From assembly GCF_025377685.1 (NCBI RefSeq), contig NZ_JACEHK010000010.1, positions 372,001 to 436,000 on the forward strand: a DNA stretch of 64,000 nucleotides. The letters are read 5' to 3'. Origin of the DNA: Anaerobacillus sp. CMMVII (GTDB lineage: Bacteria; Bacillota; Bacilli; Bacillales; Anaerobacillaceae). Of this stretch, positions 6,694-15,959 are shown in pieces (the stretch's first letter is position 1; every line of letters starts with the position of its first letter). Both the position numbers and the translations under genes were made by a program. Under the pieces are notes generated by a model that had not been told where the DNA came from, searched no databases, and saw only the letters and a list, made by a program, of their open reading frames with translations.

Positions 6694-9201
6694 TTATTCG
6701 TTTTCAGTCTCATCATTATCATCGTTTTCGCCACTAACGTCCCCATCATCGTCGTCATCATCATCATCGTCATCTCCGCCACCAATAATATCTATTGGGT
6801 CAGGAATTGTAATAATTGGTTCTTCTTCTTCTTCAACTTGTTTCATTGGAACCACAATTGATAATTCAATTGGATCACTTCTTAACTGGTCGTTTAAAGT
6901 GGAGACAGTTACTAGTCTAAAACGGTAAAGTGCATCATCTTGGGGATTAAAGATGATATGTTGCATTTCATCTGAAAGAGAAAGGACTGAATACGCCCCA
7001 TCATTTATGGACACCTGTAGTTCAAACAAGTGGTTTTGACGTCCTTCATCTGGGAAAGTCCAAGTTAAAATTATTTGGTCTGTAAGTTCATGGAATTCTC
7101 CCATAAAGTCCTGAGGTGCCATTGGTTTTGCAAAAACCTCCGATACCTCTGTGGGTTCTGTTCCTTTGACAAAGTATTCGTAAATGATCTCATCTTTCGG
7201 TGTTGTCGGACTTGGAAGTAAACCAGTAGATTTTTCAACACCAACTCGAACTACACTGCTTGGCTGTGTAAAGTCGGGAGTTTCTTTTCCTTTTGAAATT
7301 TCAGCCATCAATTCTTTAAAGAGATATTTGGCAACGTGTTCACTATGACCATCGTACTTTAGATACCCATCCTCTGGTGTATCATAGCCGGTCCAGACAG
7401 CGATCGAGTAGTTGGTCGTATAACCTGCAAACCAAATATCTTTCGCGCCATTTGTAATGTTATAACGCTTTTTCTCTTCTTCGTCAAAGTTAGAGGTACC
7501 TGTTTTACCAGCCATTGGAAGCCCATCTACTTTGGCACGTGGACCCGTACCTGCTGGACCTACTGCAGATTTAAGCATATCTGTTACCATAAACGCTGTA
7601 TAATCACTCATTGCTACTTCAGAGTCAGGTGCTAAATTAATGGTTCTTCCATCAGGGAAAACAACTTTTTTAACTGTATGTGGTTTGTGGTAGACACCTT
7701 CATTTCCGAAGGCTGCATACGCTCCTGCAAGTTCTAAAGTTGAAAATCCATTTGTAAAACCACCAAGAGAATACGATTCTTCAATTGTATCTAATGGGAT
7801 CCCTAGTCCTTTTCCGAATTCAGCAGCCTTATCAATCCCGACAGCTTGAAATGCTTTTAAAGCCGGGATGTTTAATGATTTCTGCAATGCGTAACGCATT
7901 GATACATCACCAGAATAACGACCGTTAAAGTTTCTTATAGGTACACCGTTTGAGTACTGATGCGGTTCATCTTTAATTTGGTGGTATGTCGACCACTTTA
8001 GATGTTCAATGGCCGGGCCATAATCTAAGATCGGTTTAATCGTTGAACCAGGCGATCGACGTGAGTCTGTTGCCCAGCTAAAGCCACGTTTGATTTTGTC
8101 TTTTTGGCGGCCACCACCAATAGCTTTTATTTCCCCAGTCTTCGTATCGACTACCGTAATTCCAGCTTGGAAAGCTTCGTCAGGGAAAGTAATAATATCG
8201 GTTTGTAATAGCTTCTCTGTATATGCTTGCGCTTCTTGGTCAAGTGTTGTATAAATTTTTAAACCACCAGTATAAATGTCATTTGAAGTAATTCCTTCAA
8301 TTGCTTCAACTTCTTTAAGAACTTGGTCTAGAAATGACTGGTACGGATAAGAATTTTTTTCGGACCGCTTTAATTGTTCTTCAATTTTCACTGCTTTTGC
8401 TGTTTCTGCTTCAGCAGCGGTAATCTTTCCATGGCGTTCCATTAGGGTAATTACAATATTTCTGCGTTTTTGTGCCTCTTCTGGATTGTTAAAAGGATTA
8501 AAGAAATTTGGGCGCTGAGGGATACCAGCTAAAAGTGCAACATCTTCAATTGCTAATTCGTCTAACGTTTTACTAAAGTAGCGATCAGCTGCCTCAACAA
8601 CACCCCAGGCTCCTTCTGAAAAGAAAATCGCATTTAAATACATTTCTAAAATTTGATCTTTTGAGTAAGACTGTTCTAATTTAATTGCCATGTATTGTTC
8701 TTGTAATTTCCGAGTGACCTTTTTTTCAGAAGTTAAGAATAAGTTCTTAACTACCTGTTGGGTGATTGTACTTGCACCTTCAGCACCAAAGCCACCAGTA
8801 ACATTTGCTCGAACAGCACCACCGATTCGGCGAATGTCAATTCCAAAGTGTTCGCGAAAGCGCACATCTTCAACCGAAATAAAAGCATCTTCTAACAACT
8901 GTGGTATATCTAAAATGCTAGCTGAGCGACGGTTCTCTGATGCACTTAACGTAGTAAAGAGTTCATCATTTTGGTCAAATATTTCTGGGTTATTAGCTAA
9001 TCTTAGCTTACTAGGGTCAAGTGGTGGCGCATCTTTAATGATTGAAAAAACTGTTATGCCACCAGCTACTACCAAAATAGCCATGAAAATTGAAAATGCA
9101 ATTAAGATTTTTTTCATCATACCTTTTTTCTTGCCTGAATTATTCTTGTTTGATTCCTTAACTTTACGACGACCTTGCCTTGTACGTAAATCTTCTGACA
9201 T
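6694..9201 (-). CDS. ponA: Class A penicillin-binding protein (PBP1)
   Basis: An 835-residue bifunctional peptidoglycan glycosyltransferase/transpeptidase anchored by one N-terminal transmembrane helix (about residues 30-52) after a basic cytoplasmic tail. The GT51 domain shows EDVRFREHFGIDIRR and GASTITQQVVKNLFL. The transpeptidase domain has SPGSTIKP (catalytic serine and lysine), a SLN motif and KTGTSN. A fibronectin III-like domain (about 700-790) precedes a low-complexity tail with ten consecutive aspartates and a final DDNDETENE. AAAGGAAG precedes the ATG. It follows recU closely, forming the conserved recU-ponA operon. Confidence 0.95.
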   Translation of the reverse strand: MSEDLRTRQGRRKVKESNKNNSGKKKGMMKKILIAFSIFMAILVVAGGITVFSIIKDAPPLDPSKLRLANNPEIFDQNDELFTTLSASENRRSASILDIPQLLEDAFISVEDVRFREHFGIDIRRIGGAVRANVTGGFGAEGASTITQQVVKNLFLTSEKKVTRKLQEQYMAIKLEQSYSKDQILEMYLNAIFFSEGAWGVVEAADRYFSKTLDELAIEDVALLAGIPQRPNFFNPFNNPEEAQKRRNIVITLMERHGKITAAEAETAKAVKIEEQLKRSEKNSYPYQSFLDQVLKEVEAIEGITSNDIYTGGLKIYTTLDQEAQAYTEKLLQTDIITFPDEAFQAGITVVDTKTGEIKAIGGGRQKDKIKRGFSWATDSRRSPGSTIKPILDYGPAIEHLKWSTYHQIKDEPHQYSNGVPIRNFNGRYSGDVSMRYALQKSLNIPALKAFQAVGIDKAAEFGKGLGIPLDTIEESYSLGGFTNGFSTLELAGAYAAFGNEGVYHKPHTVKKVVFPDGRTINLAPDSEVAMSDYTAFMVTDMLKSAVGPAGTGPRAKVDGLPMAGKTGTSNFDEEEKKRYNITNGAKDIWFAGYTTNYSIAVWTGYDTPEDGYLKYDGHSEHVAKYLFKELMAEISKGKETPDFTQPSSVVRVGVEKSTGLLPSPTTPKDEIIYEYFVKGTEPTEVSEVFAKPMAPQDFMGEFHELTDQIILTWTFPDEGRQNHLFELQVSINDGAYSVLSLSDEMQHIIFNPQDDALYRFRLVTVSTLNDQLRSDPIELSIVVPMKQVEEEEEPIITIPDPIDIIGGGDDDDDDDDDDGDVSGENDDNDETENE

Positions 9202-9220
9202 GATCCATCTTCCTTTCGAT

Positions 9221-9837
9221 TTATGAAAAATAAACTTCTTCTACAACAGATAAATAGTCGATACGAGGGTAAAGTCCAAGTGGTATCGCGTGCCCTAGAA
9301 CTTCTATCTCTTTTTGGGAATGGATTTGCGACTACTTTCTTGATTTAACCAAAATGCACATAAGTGATTAGCATCCAATAAATAAACTTCATTAGTTATT
9401 GAAAACCTAAGTATAGAAAAGCAAATGCCTTTTTGAGTAAGAACTTGTCTCATGTGCTCTATTTGATGTTTATGAAAGTTCTTCAAAGGAAATGACGTCT
9501 TATTTCTAGTTTCCTTTGCCTCAAAATCAATATACTTCCCTTTAAATACACCATTATAGTCTGTGGTTGAGGCTTGTTGAAAATAGGCTTCTTTAACCAC
9601 TGCAGCACTTCTTTTTGGATAATCTACTTTTACAATTTGCAGTGGAGTAGGTTTTTTATGAATAACCGCACTCCCTTTTGCCAAATAATATTCGTTAGAG
9701 TTATTAATATCTTCTTCAAGACTCATTCCGCGATTGCCATAGGAGATATTGTTTGGTAATTTTTTTTGTTGATTACTTGTTTTGTGCACTGGAGAATATA
9801 CTTTTCCATTTGGATAACGTATTGTCATTTGCTGCAC
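9221..9837 (-). CDS. recU: Holliday junction resolvase RecU, with a -1 frameshift near the C-terminus
   Basis: RecU resolves Holliday junctions in recombination and chromosome segregation. The core is intact: [40 protein letters not shown]-like [23 protein letters not shown] (active-site acidic and lysine residues) and [14 protein letters not shown]. The undisturbed frame stops after RKSIPKKR at 9304. Adding one A to the five-base run at 9311-9315 continues as [28 protein letters not shown], matching the normal RecU ending, with a stop at 9221 just before the ponA ribosome site. The shift is probably a sequence error, otherwise the last ~28 residues are lost. Confidence 0.9.
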
Positions 9838-9934
9838 CCTTTACAAAGCGAACTCGTAATAATCCTTATTACATCATTAAATCATACCATAATTTCATAA
9901 AGCTGAATAGACTTGTGATCCAGGAGCTGGCGCC

Positions 9935-10918
9935 ATGACTATATACTCATTATCGTCTTCAGAGAAAGAACTTATAAGAAAAGTTTACAAAGAAATCGAA
10001 GCAGGTAATATAGATAATATTTCACGTACCGTATTTTATGAGCAGTTTTATTTAAGGAACAAAGAAATTATTTGGGCCTTTTTAGCAAGTTTCGTGTCGA
10101 GAAATGCCGGGTGGAATATGACTGATTTAGAGGGGGACCTGTTTCGTGAGTTAATCCCACAGAATTATCGGGAAATTTTATTTTTAACCTACGAACGAGC
10201 GAATTGGCTAATCTTTTCCGATGCGTATCCGCAGTTACTTATCTACGAAATTTCTAAACGAGAGGGAAAGCCGTTATTTCATTTACTGAAATTCTTTCAC
10301 ATATCAAAATATATTGAAGTTGAATGGCAGAGGTTTTGGCGTGATAAAGATGTTGAGCGATTATGTAAAGCGCTTATTGTTAATGAGCAGCATGTCATAC
10401 AAAAACCAGTGATCGAGGATTCCTTTTATAAAGCTAAAGTATTTCGAAGTTTGCCATTTATAGCTGAAGATAAATTACATTTTAGTACTGTTCTCTTTCC
10501 GACACTTGATGGAAGACTCTACGGGTATTCAGTGCATGGGTTTACTAAAGTGAAAAATAGAATTGAACTTGGAAAAAGACTTAATTGGTTATTGTTTCAT
10601 TCAAATGAAAAAGAGAAAATTCGTGAATTTGCAGCTCAAGTAAATCATACGGGTTCAAGATATGATTACGAAAAATTTGTAAAAAAAGTAGCTAGAAAAC
10701 GTACTCCGACCTTGAAATCGACCTTTCCGGTAATTCACCACCATCGAGGTGAATATAGAGACTGGTTTTCTAAAAAAGATGCCCGAAAAGTTGAAAATTA
10801 CCTGAAGGAGCCGACATTAATAGGCGATTACGATTTAACAGATTGGTACTATCAAAAACAACAGCAGCTTCAACTAGCTGCAAAAATTGAACAGAAATTA
10901 CTAAACTTAATTAAGTAA
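9935..10918 (+). CDS. yppC: YppC family protein (DUF2515)
   Basis: A 327-residue protein, divergent from recU, in the place of yppC in B. subtilis. Segments such as ISRTVFYEQFYLRNKEIIWAFLASFVSRNAGWNMTDL and the C-terminal GEYRDWFSKKDARKVENYL fit DUF2515. Function is not known. CCAGGAG precedes the ATG. A solo half-copy of the dispersed hairpin repeat begins at its stop codon. Confidence 0.8.
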   Translation: MTIYSLSSSEKELIRKVYKEIEAGNIDNISRTVFYEQFYLRNKEIIWAFLASFVSRNAGWNMTDLEGDLFRELIPQNYREILFLTYERANWLIFSDAYPQLLIYEISKREGKPLFHLLKFFHISKYIEVEWQRFWRDKDVERLCKALIVNEQHVIQKPVIEDSFYKAKVFRSLPFIAEDKLHFSTVLFPTLDGRLYGYSVHGFTKVKNRIELGKRLNWLLFHSNEKEKIREFAAQVNHTGSRYDYEKFVKKVARKRTPTLKSTFPVIHHHRGEYRDWFSKKDARKVENYLKEPTLIGDYDLTDWYYQKQQQLQLAAKIEQKLLNLIK

Positions 10919-10962
10919 GACGACCTAAAAGCAACAAATTTACGAAAACGAAAAAAGGCTTA
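10919..10962 (-). repeat. Half copy of the dispersed hairpin repeat
   Basis: GACGACCTAAAAGCAACAAA-TTTACGAAAAC-AAAAGGCTT matches one arm of the repeat family seen complete at 21082-21183 and 49656-49842. The other arm is absent. Confidence 0.7.
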
Positions 10963-10967
10963 AATAA

Positions 10968-10999
10968 AAAGAGGCAAACACATAAGTGTTTGCCTCTTT
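10968..10999 (-). terminator. Terminator of the 40-residue gene
   Basis: A perfect 14-base stem AAAGAGGCAAACAC / GTGTTTGCCTCTTT with T residues on the minus strand, just beyond the stop at 11012. Confidence 0.85.
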
Positions 11000-11011
11000 G
11001 CTGGCTCAAGA

Positions 11012-11134
11012 TCATTCTGCTGGGCGATCTGGGCCTCCTAACTTCTTATCACCATAGCCAGGTTTATTTTCTACAACTCTTTGTTTTTCGTTTTTTGATG
11101 CTTTTTTCATTTGTTCTTTACTGCGTTTTGCCAT
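11012..11134 (-). CDS. Small basic hydrophilic protein, possible spore protein
   Basis: A 40-residue protein, MAKRSKEQMKKASKNEKQR... ending GYGDKKLGGPDRPAE. AAGGGGGTG lies 7 bases before the ATG and a strong terminator follows, so it is a genuine small gene. Its size, lysine richness and Gly/Pro-rich end resemble minor small acid-soluble spore proteins of Bacillus, and it lies beside the sporulation gene racA. I cannot assign it to a named Ssp family. Confidence 0.7.
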   Translation of the reverse strand: MAKRSKEQMKKASKNEKQRVVENKPGYGDKKLGGPDRPAE

Positions 11135-11267
11135 TAGTTCTCACCCCCTTAAGAGAGGTTATTTACAAGCTAAGTTTCCCCTTGATGTTGAAATTTCATG
11201 TAAGTGATTATTTTTTTTGCCATAATTACACTTTCTTTGACGAACGAAAACTAGTTTTGTCAGGGTT

Positions 11268-11296
11268 GAAGGGATTAAAAAAAATGAAAAGAATAA
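11268..11296 (+). promoter_or_regulatory. Probable SigH promoter of racA
   Basis: GAAGGGATT (one mismatch to RNAGGAWWW), an 11-base spacer, then AAAGAATAA matching RNNGAATWW, about 34 bases before the racA ATG. SigH control is what is known for racA in B. subtilis. Confidence 0.6.
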
Positions 11297-11329
11297 CCTA
11301 TATAAATTAGTTTTGAAAGGGGTAGCGTT

Positions 11330-11872
11330 ATGGAAAAAATACTTAAAACAAAAGAGGTTTCTGAGGAGTTAGGTGTCAATCCAACAACGGTTCAAAGGTG
11401 GATTAAATACTTTGACATCCCATGTAAAACGAATGAACTTGGTCATTACTTAATCGCAGAACAGGAGCTAAATACGCTTCAAAATATAAAAGAACGACTG
11501 AATAGAGGTTTTACAATGAAGGAAATTCGTGAGAAAAATGATCCAGTACAAGTTGTGAAGGAGAAAAAAGAAAAGATGATAGCAACCAATATTCTTGAGG
11601 ATAAACTAGAACAACTAATGATTCATATAGAGCAACTTGAAAGAAAACTTTCTGTGAAGGCAGATGAAGTGGTGGAATATCAAGTTTTACAACATCGTAA
11701 TGAGCTTGACAACTTATTTACAATGATAACAAAAATCGATGAACGTATGAATCGAATTGAACAACAGTTACCTGTAATTACACAGAAGGTTGTTGGTGGA
11801 AGTGAACATAATGTTCCTGAACAATTGAAAAAACCACGTAAAAATAAATTGATGAGAATCTTTTCTTTCTAG
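11330..11872 (+). CDS. racA: RacA-like chromosome-anchoring protein
   Basis: A 180-residue protein with an N-terminal MerR-type helix-turn-helix (TKEVSEELGVNPTTVQRWIKYF ... NELGHYLIAEQELNTL), a central coiled coil (about 85-150) and a basic C-terminus (KKPRKNKLMRIFSF). This is the architecture of RacA, which binds near the origin and tethers chromosomes to the cell pole through DivIVA during sporulation. GAAAGGGG precedes the ATG. Other MerR-domain coiled-coil proteins are possible, but the SigH-type promoter supports RacA. Confidence 0.8.
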   Translation: MEKILKTKEVSEELGVNPTTVQRWIKYFDIPCKTNELGHYLIAEQELNTLQNIKERLNRGFTMKEIREKNDPVQVVKEKKEKMIATNILEDKLEQLMIHIEQLERKLSVKADEVVEYQVLQHRNELDNLFTMITKIDERMNRIEQQLPVITQKVVGGSEHNVPEQLKKPRKNKLMRIFSF

Positions 11873-11944
11873 ATTTAAAATACTCTCTAGACACCATTTA
11901 GCCCCTTTCAGTAAAATGGTATAAAAAGAAGTGTGGTGGTTCCA

Positions 11945-12775
11945 ATGTTAAAACATATAGTTACTAGTGAGTGGCTTACACAACACATTGATGATTCAAA
12001 AGTAAAGATTTTAGACTGCCGTTTTGAGTTAGGCAGTCCCTTTGCAGGGTTTGAAGCTTATTTGAAAGACCATATTCCAAATGCGATTTATGTTGACCTG
12101 GAAAAGGACATGTCTAGTTCTGTGAAAGATCATGGTGGGCGACACCCGCTTCCAAACCTTGAGGATTTTATTGCTAAATTGGGGGCAATTGGTATTGACG
12201 AGACGGTAACAGTTGTTGCTTATGATGATCAAGGGGGAGCAATGGCTTCAAGATTATGGTGGCTACTCAAATATATTGGCCATGGAGAAGTTTTTGTATT
12301 AGACATTCCCTATTCAACTTGGAAAAATAAAGGTTACAAGGTGGAAGCCTCTATTCCTCTAGTGGATAAGGTTCATTTTACCCCTATTCTTAATGAAACT
12401 ATGCTTTGTTCTGTGGAAGAGGTTAACAAAGCTACTAATAGCGATCAAGTAGTACTTATTGATAGTCGTGATCGCCTGCGCTACTTAGGGATCGAAGAAC
12501 CAATTGATAAAAAAGCTGGGCACATTCCATCAGCTGTAAATTATTTTTGGAAAGACTGTTTAACGAATACCGGGCATTGGCAAACGCAAGCTCAACAAGA
12601 AGAGAGATTTAAAGAGATTGATAAGAATAAAGAGATCATTGTTTATTGTGGCTCAGGGGTTACAGCTTGTCCAAATGTGTTGGCTTTAAAGTCTTTAGGT
12701 TATAAAAATGTTAAGCTGTATTTAGGTAGTTGGAGTGATTGGATATCATATCCAGAGAATAAGGTAAGTAAATAG
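11945..12775 (+). CDS. sseA: Sulfurtransferase, tandem rhodanese (3-mercaptopyruvate sulfurtransferase type)
   Basis: A 276-residue two-domain rhodanese. The N-terminal catalytically silent domain contains LDCRFELG and HIPNAIYVDLEKDMSS. The C-terminal domain contains LIDSRDRLRYLG, GHIPSAVNYFW and the active-site loop VYCGSGVTAC with the persulfide-forming cysteine. The CGSGVT loop favours mercaptopyruvate/thiosulfate sulfurtransferases. ATG at 11945 is preferred over an in-frame GTG at 11933, which lies within the probable ribosome site GTGGTGG. Confidence 0.88.
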   Translation: MLKHIVTSEWLTQHIDDSKVKILDCRFELGSPFAGFEAYLKDHIPNAIYVDLEKDMSSSVKDHGGRHPLPNLEDFIAKLGAIGIDETVTVVAYDDQGGAMASRLWWLLKYIGHGEVFVLDIPYSTWKNKGYKVEASIPLVDKVHFTPILNETMLCSVEEVNKATNSDQVVLIDSRDRLRYLGIEEPIDKKAGHIPSAVNYFWKDCLTNTGHWQTQAQQEERFKEIDKNKEIIVYCGSGVTACPNVLALKSLGYKNVKLYLGSWSDWISYPENKVSK

Positions 12776-12835
12776 AATTAATAATAACAGCATGAATAAG
12801 TAGCTGTTTGTTTAAACGTATGATTACTATACTAT

Positions 12836-12872
12836 AAGATAACGACTTCCTAATAGGGTTGTTATCTTTTTT
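12836..12872 (+). terminator. Terminator after the sulfurtransferase gene
   Basis: AAGATAAC / GTTATCTT stem followed by eight T residues. Confidence 0.75.
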
Positions 12873-12967
12873 TTATTCACTTTACTTTGGTTATCTTTTA
12901 ATTTCTCTAAAGTATTTTTTTCAGAAATAAAACCGATAATGGAGAAAAGACTCCTTGAGGTGATTAA

Positions 12968-13258
12968 ATGAATTACAAATTATTTTTTTCAATCATACTG
13001 TTGCATATTGTATTTATTCTTGGAGGATATTTTGTCTTACAGTATGCAATTTTCCTAATTCTCTCACAAACACTATCTGTCCATTTAATTGGATACTTAT
13101 TTTTATTTCTCTTTCTTGGAATTTGTGTATTGATCCATTATTTGGTAGTTGATATTTATGGAAACAAAATTTCACCAAGAAAAAAATGGGCGTTTAGTCT
13201 TACTGGAATGTGCTTTTCTTCCTTTGTTGCATTTTTATTTTTAGCATTTTTATTTTAA
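12968..13258 (+). CDS. Small multi-pass membrane protein of unknown function
   Basis: A 96-residue, very hydrophobic protein with about three transmembrane segments (residues 5-32, 37-61, 74-96) and a short charged loop YGNKISPRKKW between the second and third. TTGAGGTG lies 7 bases before the ATG. No family is recognised. It stands alone between the sulfurtransferase terminator and the convergent ferritin gene. Confidence 0.6.
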   Translation: MNYKLFFSIILLHIVFILGGYFVLQYAIFLILSQTLSVHLIGYLFLFLFLGICVLIHYLVVDIYGNKISPRKKWAFSLTGMCFSSFVAFLFLAFLF

Positions 13259-13329
13259 CTCTTGAACGGGTGTAGCTATTTGCTCAGAGAGGGGAGCGAG
13301 ACAATGTACAATCTTTTGTTCCAATTGAA

Positions 13330-13356
13330 AAAACGGTTCCCAGAAGGAACCGTTTT
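13330..13356 (-). terminator. Ferritin gene terminator
   Basis: Perfect 11-base stem AAAACGGTTCC / GGAACCGTTTT about 10 bases past the ferritin stop. Confidence 0.8.
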
Positions 13357-13365
13357 AATTAATCT

Positions 13366-13872
13366 TTATTCAGCTGGAGGGGTGAATGTGCGAGTTGCAA
13401 ATTCATTGTCTAACATAAAGAATGCATTGCTGTCATTTTCAATACGTTTTAATTTTTGAATGATTGTATCGAAACTTGCTTCTTCTTCGACTTGCTCTTC
13501 AATAAACCATTTTAAGAACGTCATCGTTGCATGCTCTCGTTCATTTAACGCAATATCAGCTAAGTTGTAGATTTTTTTAGTGACAAGCTTTTCGTGAGCT
13601 AAGCCTTTTTCAAAGGCATCGAGCATCGATTTATATTCATTACTAGGATTTTCAAAACCAGTAATAATTGCGCGGTGGCCGATATCGTTAATAAAATTAA
13701 AAAACTTCATTGCATGAAATCTTTCTTCTTCCGCTTGAACGATAAAGAAATTAGCAAAGCCATCAAGGCTTTCAGCCGAGCAATAGGCAGCCATAGCTAA
13801 GTACACTTGTGCTGATTCAAATTCAAAGTTCATTTGTTCGTTTAATGCTTTTACTAAATTTTCACTGACCAT
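13366..13872 (-). CDS. ftnA: Ferritin (iron storage, FtnA type)
   Basis: A 168-residue four-helix ferritin. Ferroxidase residues are visible in EQMNFEFESAQVYLAMAAYC, EEERFHAMKFFNFIND (E-x2-H) and NEREHATMTFLKWFIEEQVEEE. No heme-binding methionine pattern marks it as a bacterioferritin, so it is a non-heme ferritin that oxidises and stores iron in a 24-mer shell. AAGGGGAG precedes the ATG. It is monocistronic, with a terminator on its 3' side. Confidence 0.93.
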   Translation of the reverse strand: MVSENLVKALNEQMNFEFESAQVYLAMAAYCSAESLDGFANFFIVQAEEERFHAMKFFNFINDIGHRAIITGFENPSNEYKSMLDAFEKGLAHEKLVTKKIYNLADIALNEREHATMTFLKWFIEEQVEEEASFDTIIQKLKRIENDSNAFFMLDNEFATRTFTPPAE

Positions 13873-13926
13873 TTAAAACTCCCCTTAAAAAAATCTTTTT
13901 TTAAGTATATCATACCGGTAACTTCG

Positions 13927-14556
13927 TTAAAACTTTTCGATATCGAAAACCCGAAATCCTTCTCTTTCTAACTTTTGAACAATTTCATGAAACTGCTTTT
14001 CTGTAGTATTCTTCGGAAGAGTTACAATCACTCGTCTTAAGAAGGTACTTTCATTATCTAGTGTTAGTAAACTTTGGATATTACAGTATTTTTTTATAAT
14101 TGTTACAATATTTTTTAAAGCACCTTGATATTCATGGGTAGAAATCGTTAAGGCATAACTACCAGTTTTTAATCCCCAAGAGTCCTCTAATAAAGACATG
14201 ACATTTGCATGTGTTAAGATACCAGCAAAATCACCATTTTCCTTTAAAACAGCCACATATGGGTATTTTTTTATGGTAAAGAAAATTTTGAAGAACGAAG
14301 AGTTTTCATATGTAAAGATGTCCTCTTCTCTCACTAATTTAGTAATACTGTCTATAATTGACCCTTCTTGTTTTACCATATACTCATAAATGCGAGATTT
14401 ATAAATATTGCCAAGGAATTTCTTGTTTCTTTATCTAAAACTGGAATGCAGCGGTACCCTGTTTTCTTCGAGCATTTCTAAAGCTTCTTGAATTGTAAAT
14501 GCTTCAGTACAAACTTTAACATCTTTCTTTGGTATTGCGTTGTACTTAATTTGCAT
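13927..14556 (-). CDS. CBS-domain protein with ACT-like C-terminus (CbpA-like), with two compensating frameshifts
   Basis: The gene starts at 14556 (MQIKYNAIPKKDVKVC, GGAGG 9 bases upstream). As sequenced, it breaks after EENR. Removing one C from the three-base run at 14457-14459 gives YRCIPVLDKETR, and adding one T near 14419-14421 gives KFLGNIYKSRIYEYMVKQEG. The rest then runs intact to 13927. The span is a multiple of three, as expected for +1/-1. The 209-residue product has paired CBS motifs (about 1-125) and a C-terminal ACT-like domain, as in Listeria CbpA-type cyclic-di-AMP-binding proteins. Ligand binding is inferred. Confidence 0.75.
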
Positions 14557-14597
14557 AAGGAAAACCTCCTATTTTTTTAAGGTATATCTATATTATA

Positions 14598-14925
14598 CTA
14601 GATAGATAGTGGTAATTCCTGCTTAATGCAAGAACGATTTATGAACTTTGGGACAGGAATGATAATAATCCTTTTTGAAACTAAAAATCCTTGTTCCTTT
14701 ATTCGCGGTGTTACAGAGCGAATAAATTCATTATTTAGTTCGATCTTCAGGATAATATTCCTCAAAATCAATATTAACTGCAAAATAACCTTTTCAGTAA
14801 GAGGCGTTAATAAATTATTGATGAAACTCTCCTTCGTAGCTTCATTAGTAAACAACTTCCTCGTAATATCGGGCGAGAATACTTCCCCAGTAAAATTCGT
14901 AAGGACAAGAATTGTACTGCATTAG
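14598..14925 (-). pseudogene. Remnant of a SleL/YaaH-type glycoside hydrolase 18
   Basis: On the minus strand one frame reads TILVLTNFTGEVFSPDITRKLFTN..ATKESFINNLL, a neighbouring frame continues GYFAVNIDFEEYYPEDRTK, and the first resumes NEFIRSVTPRIKEQGFLVS. This order matches the GH18 barrel of spore-cortex hydrolases SleL/YaaH (NFTG-x-FS, the INNI helix, the catalytic GxNxDFE strand, F-RR-LH-QGF-VS). Only about 110 of over 400 residues remain, with no LysM domains and at least two frameshifts. This looks like real decay. Confidence 0.6.
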
Positions 14926-15012
14926 TATTTTCTGGTGCAATTTCTTAAAGGTTTGCGATCCTAAGAAATAATTTGTAAGATAAAATTAGGATAAAGTGAG
15001 GGAGATTATAAA

Positions 15013-15953
15013 ATGATCAAACTACAGTTTTTAGGGACATGTGCAGGGATTCCGTCAAAAGCACGGAATGTTAGTTCATTAGTGCTTCAAATGCTTCAGT
15101 ATGAAAATGAATGTTGGATGTTTGACTGTGGTGAGGGAACTCAACATCAATTACTCCATTCATCAATTACTCTTAGCAAAATTAATAAGATTTTTATAAC
15201 CCATTTACATGGAGACCATATTTATGGCCTGCCAGGTTTGTTGGGAAGCCGCTCATTTCAGGGGGCAAAAGACTTACTTCAAGTATATGGGCCAAAAGGA
15301 ATAAAGGAATTCATTGAAACGACCTTACTTATTTCAAACACCTTTGTTCGCTATCCTTTAGAAATAGTTGAAATAGATGAAGGCGAATTTCTCAAAACCG
15401 AATATTTTACTTTTGAAGCAATAAAACTTGAACATGGCATACAGTCGTTTGGGTTTCGAATTATAGAAAAAGATGCTCCAGGAGCATTAGATGTAGAGAG
15501 GTTAAAGGAAATTGGTGTTACTCCAGGTCCACTTTTTAAAAAATAAAGGGTGGTGAAAAGGTCGTACTGGATAATGGCCAAGTAGTGAACGGTGCTGATT
15601 TTGTTGGTCCTGAAAAAAAGGGGAAAATTATTGCGATCGCTGGTGACACAAGATTGACCGATAATCAAACGTCTTAGCTCATCATGCTGATATTTTAATC
15701 ATGAAGCCACCTTTCTTGATAAGGATGAACTGTTAGCATACGAACACTTTCATTCTACGGCGAAAGAAGCTGCATTGTTGGCTAAGAGAAATGATGTTAA
15801 AGTGTTGTTTCTTAATCATATTAGCTCAAGATATTGTAATAGAACTGAAGAGTTACTCGAAGAAGCAAAATTAATTTTTACAACCACATTATTCCTAATG
15901 ATTTACAAACATATTTGATAAAACATAATAATGAAGTAAGTGAAATAAAGTGA
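15013..15953 (+). CDS. rnz: Ribonuclease Z, with about four single-base deletions
   Basis: tRNA 3'-end processing endonuclease of the metallo-beta-lactamase fold. The intact first part has [28 protein letters not shown] and the zinc motif [15 protein letters not shown]. The frame breaks after [10 protein letters not shown] (~15540). Restoring one base there gives [21 protein letters not shown] and [12 protein letters not shown]. Further single-base repairs near 15670, 15700 and 15882 give [21 protein letters not shown] ... FLNHISSRY, and [14 protein letters not shown]. The repaired protein is about 314 residues, normal for the family. Four shifts in 300 bases is the densest cluster in the window, so real inactivation is possible, but no stop arises by substitution. 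Confidence 0.85.
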
Positions 15954-15959
15954 AAAAAG

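Noticed and set aside
8690-9226. Plus-strand frame of 178 residues inside ponA
   Set aside because: It lies antisense to conserved PBP1 motifs; composition is that of a shadow.
10990-11310. Plus-strand frame of 106 residues
   Set aside because: It starts within a terminator and is antisense to the 40-residue gene; no ribosome site.
13262-13459. Plus-strand frame of 65 residues
   Set aside because: It covers the ferritin terminator and the 3' end of ferritin in antisense.
14626-14925. Plus-strand frame of 99 residues
   Set aside because: It is antisense to the GH18 remnant, whose residues match a known family on the minus strand.
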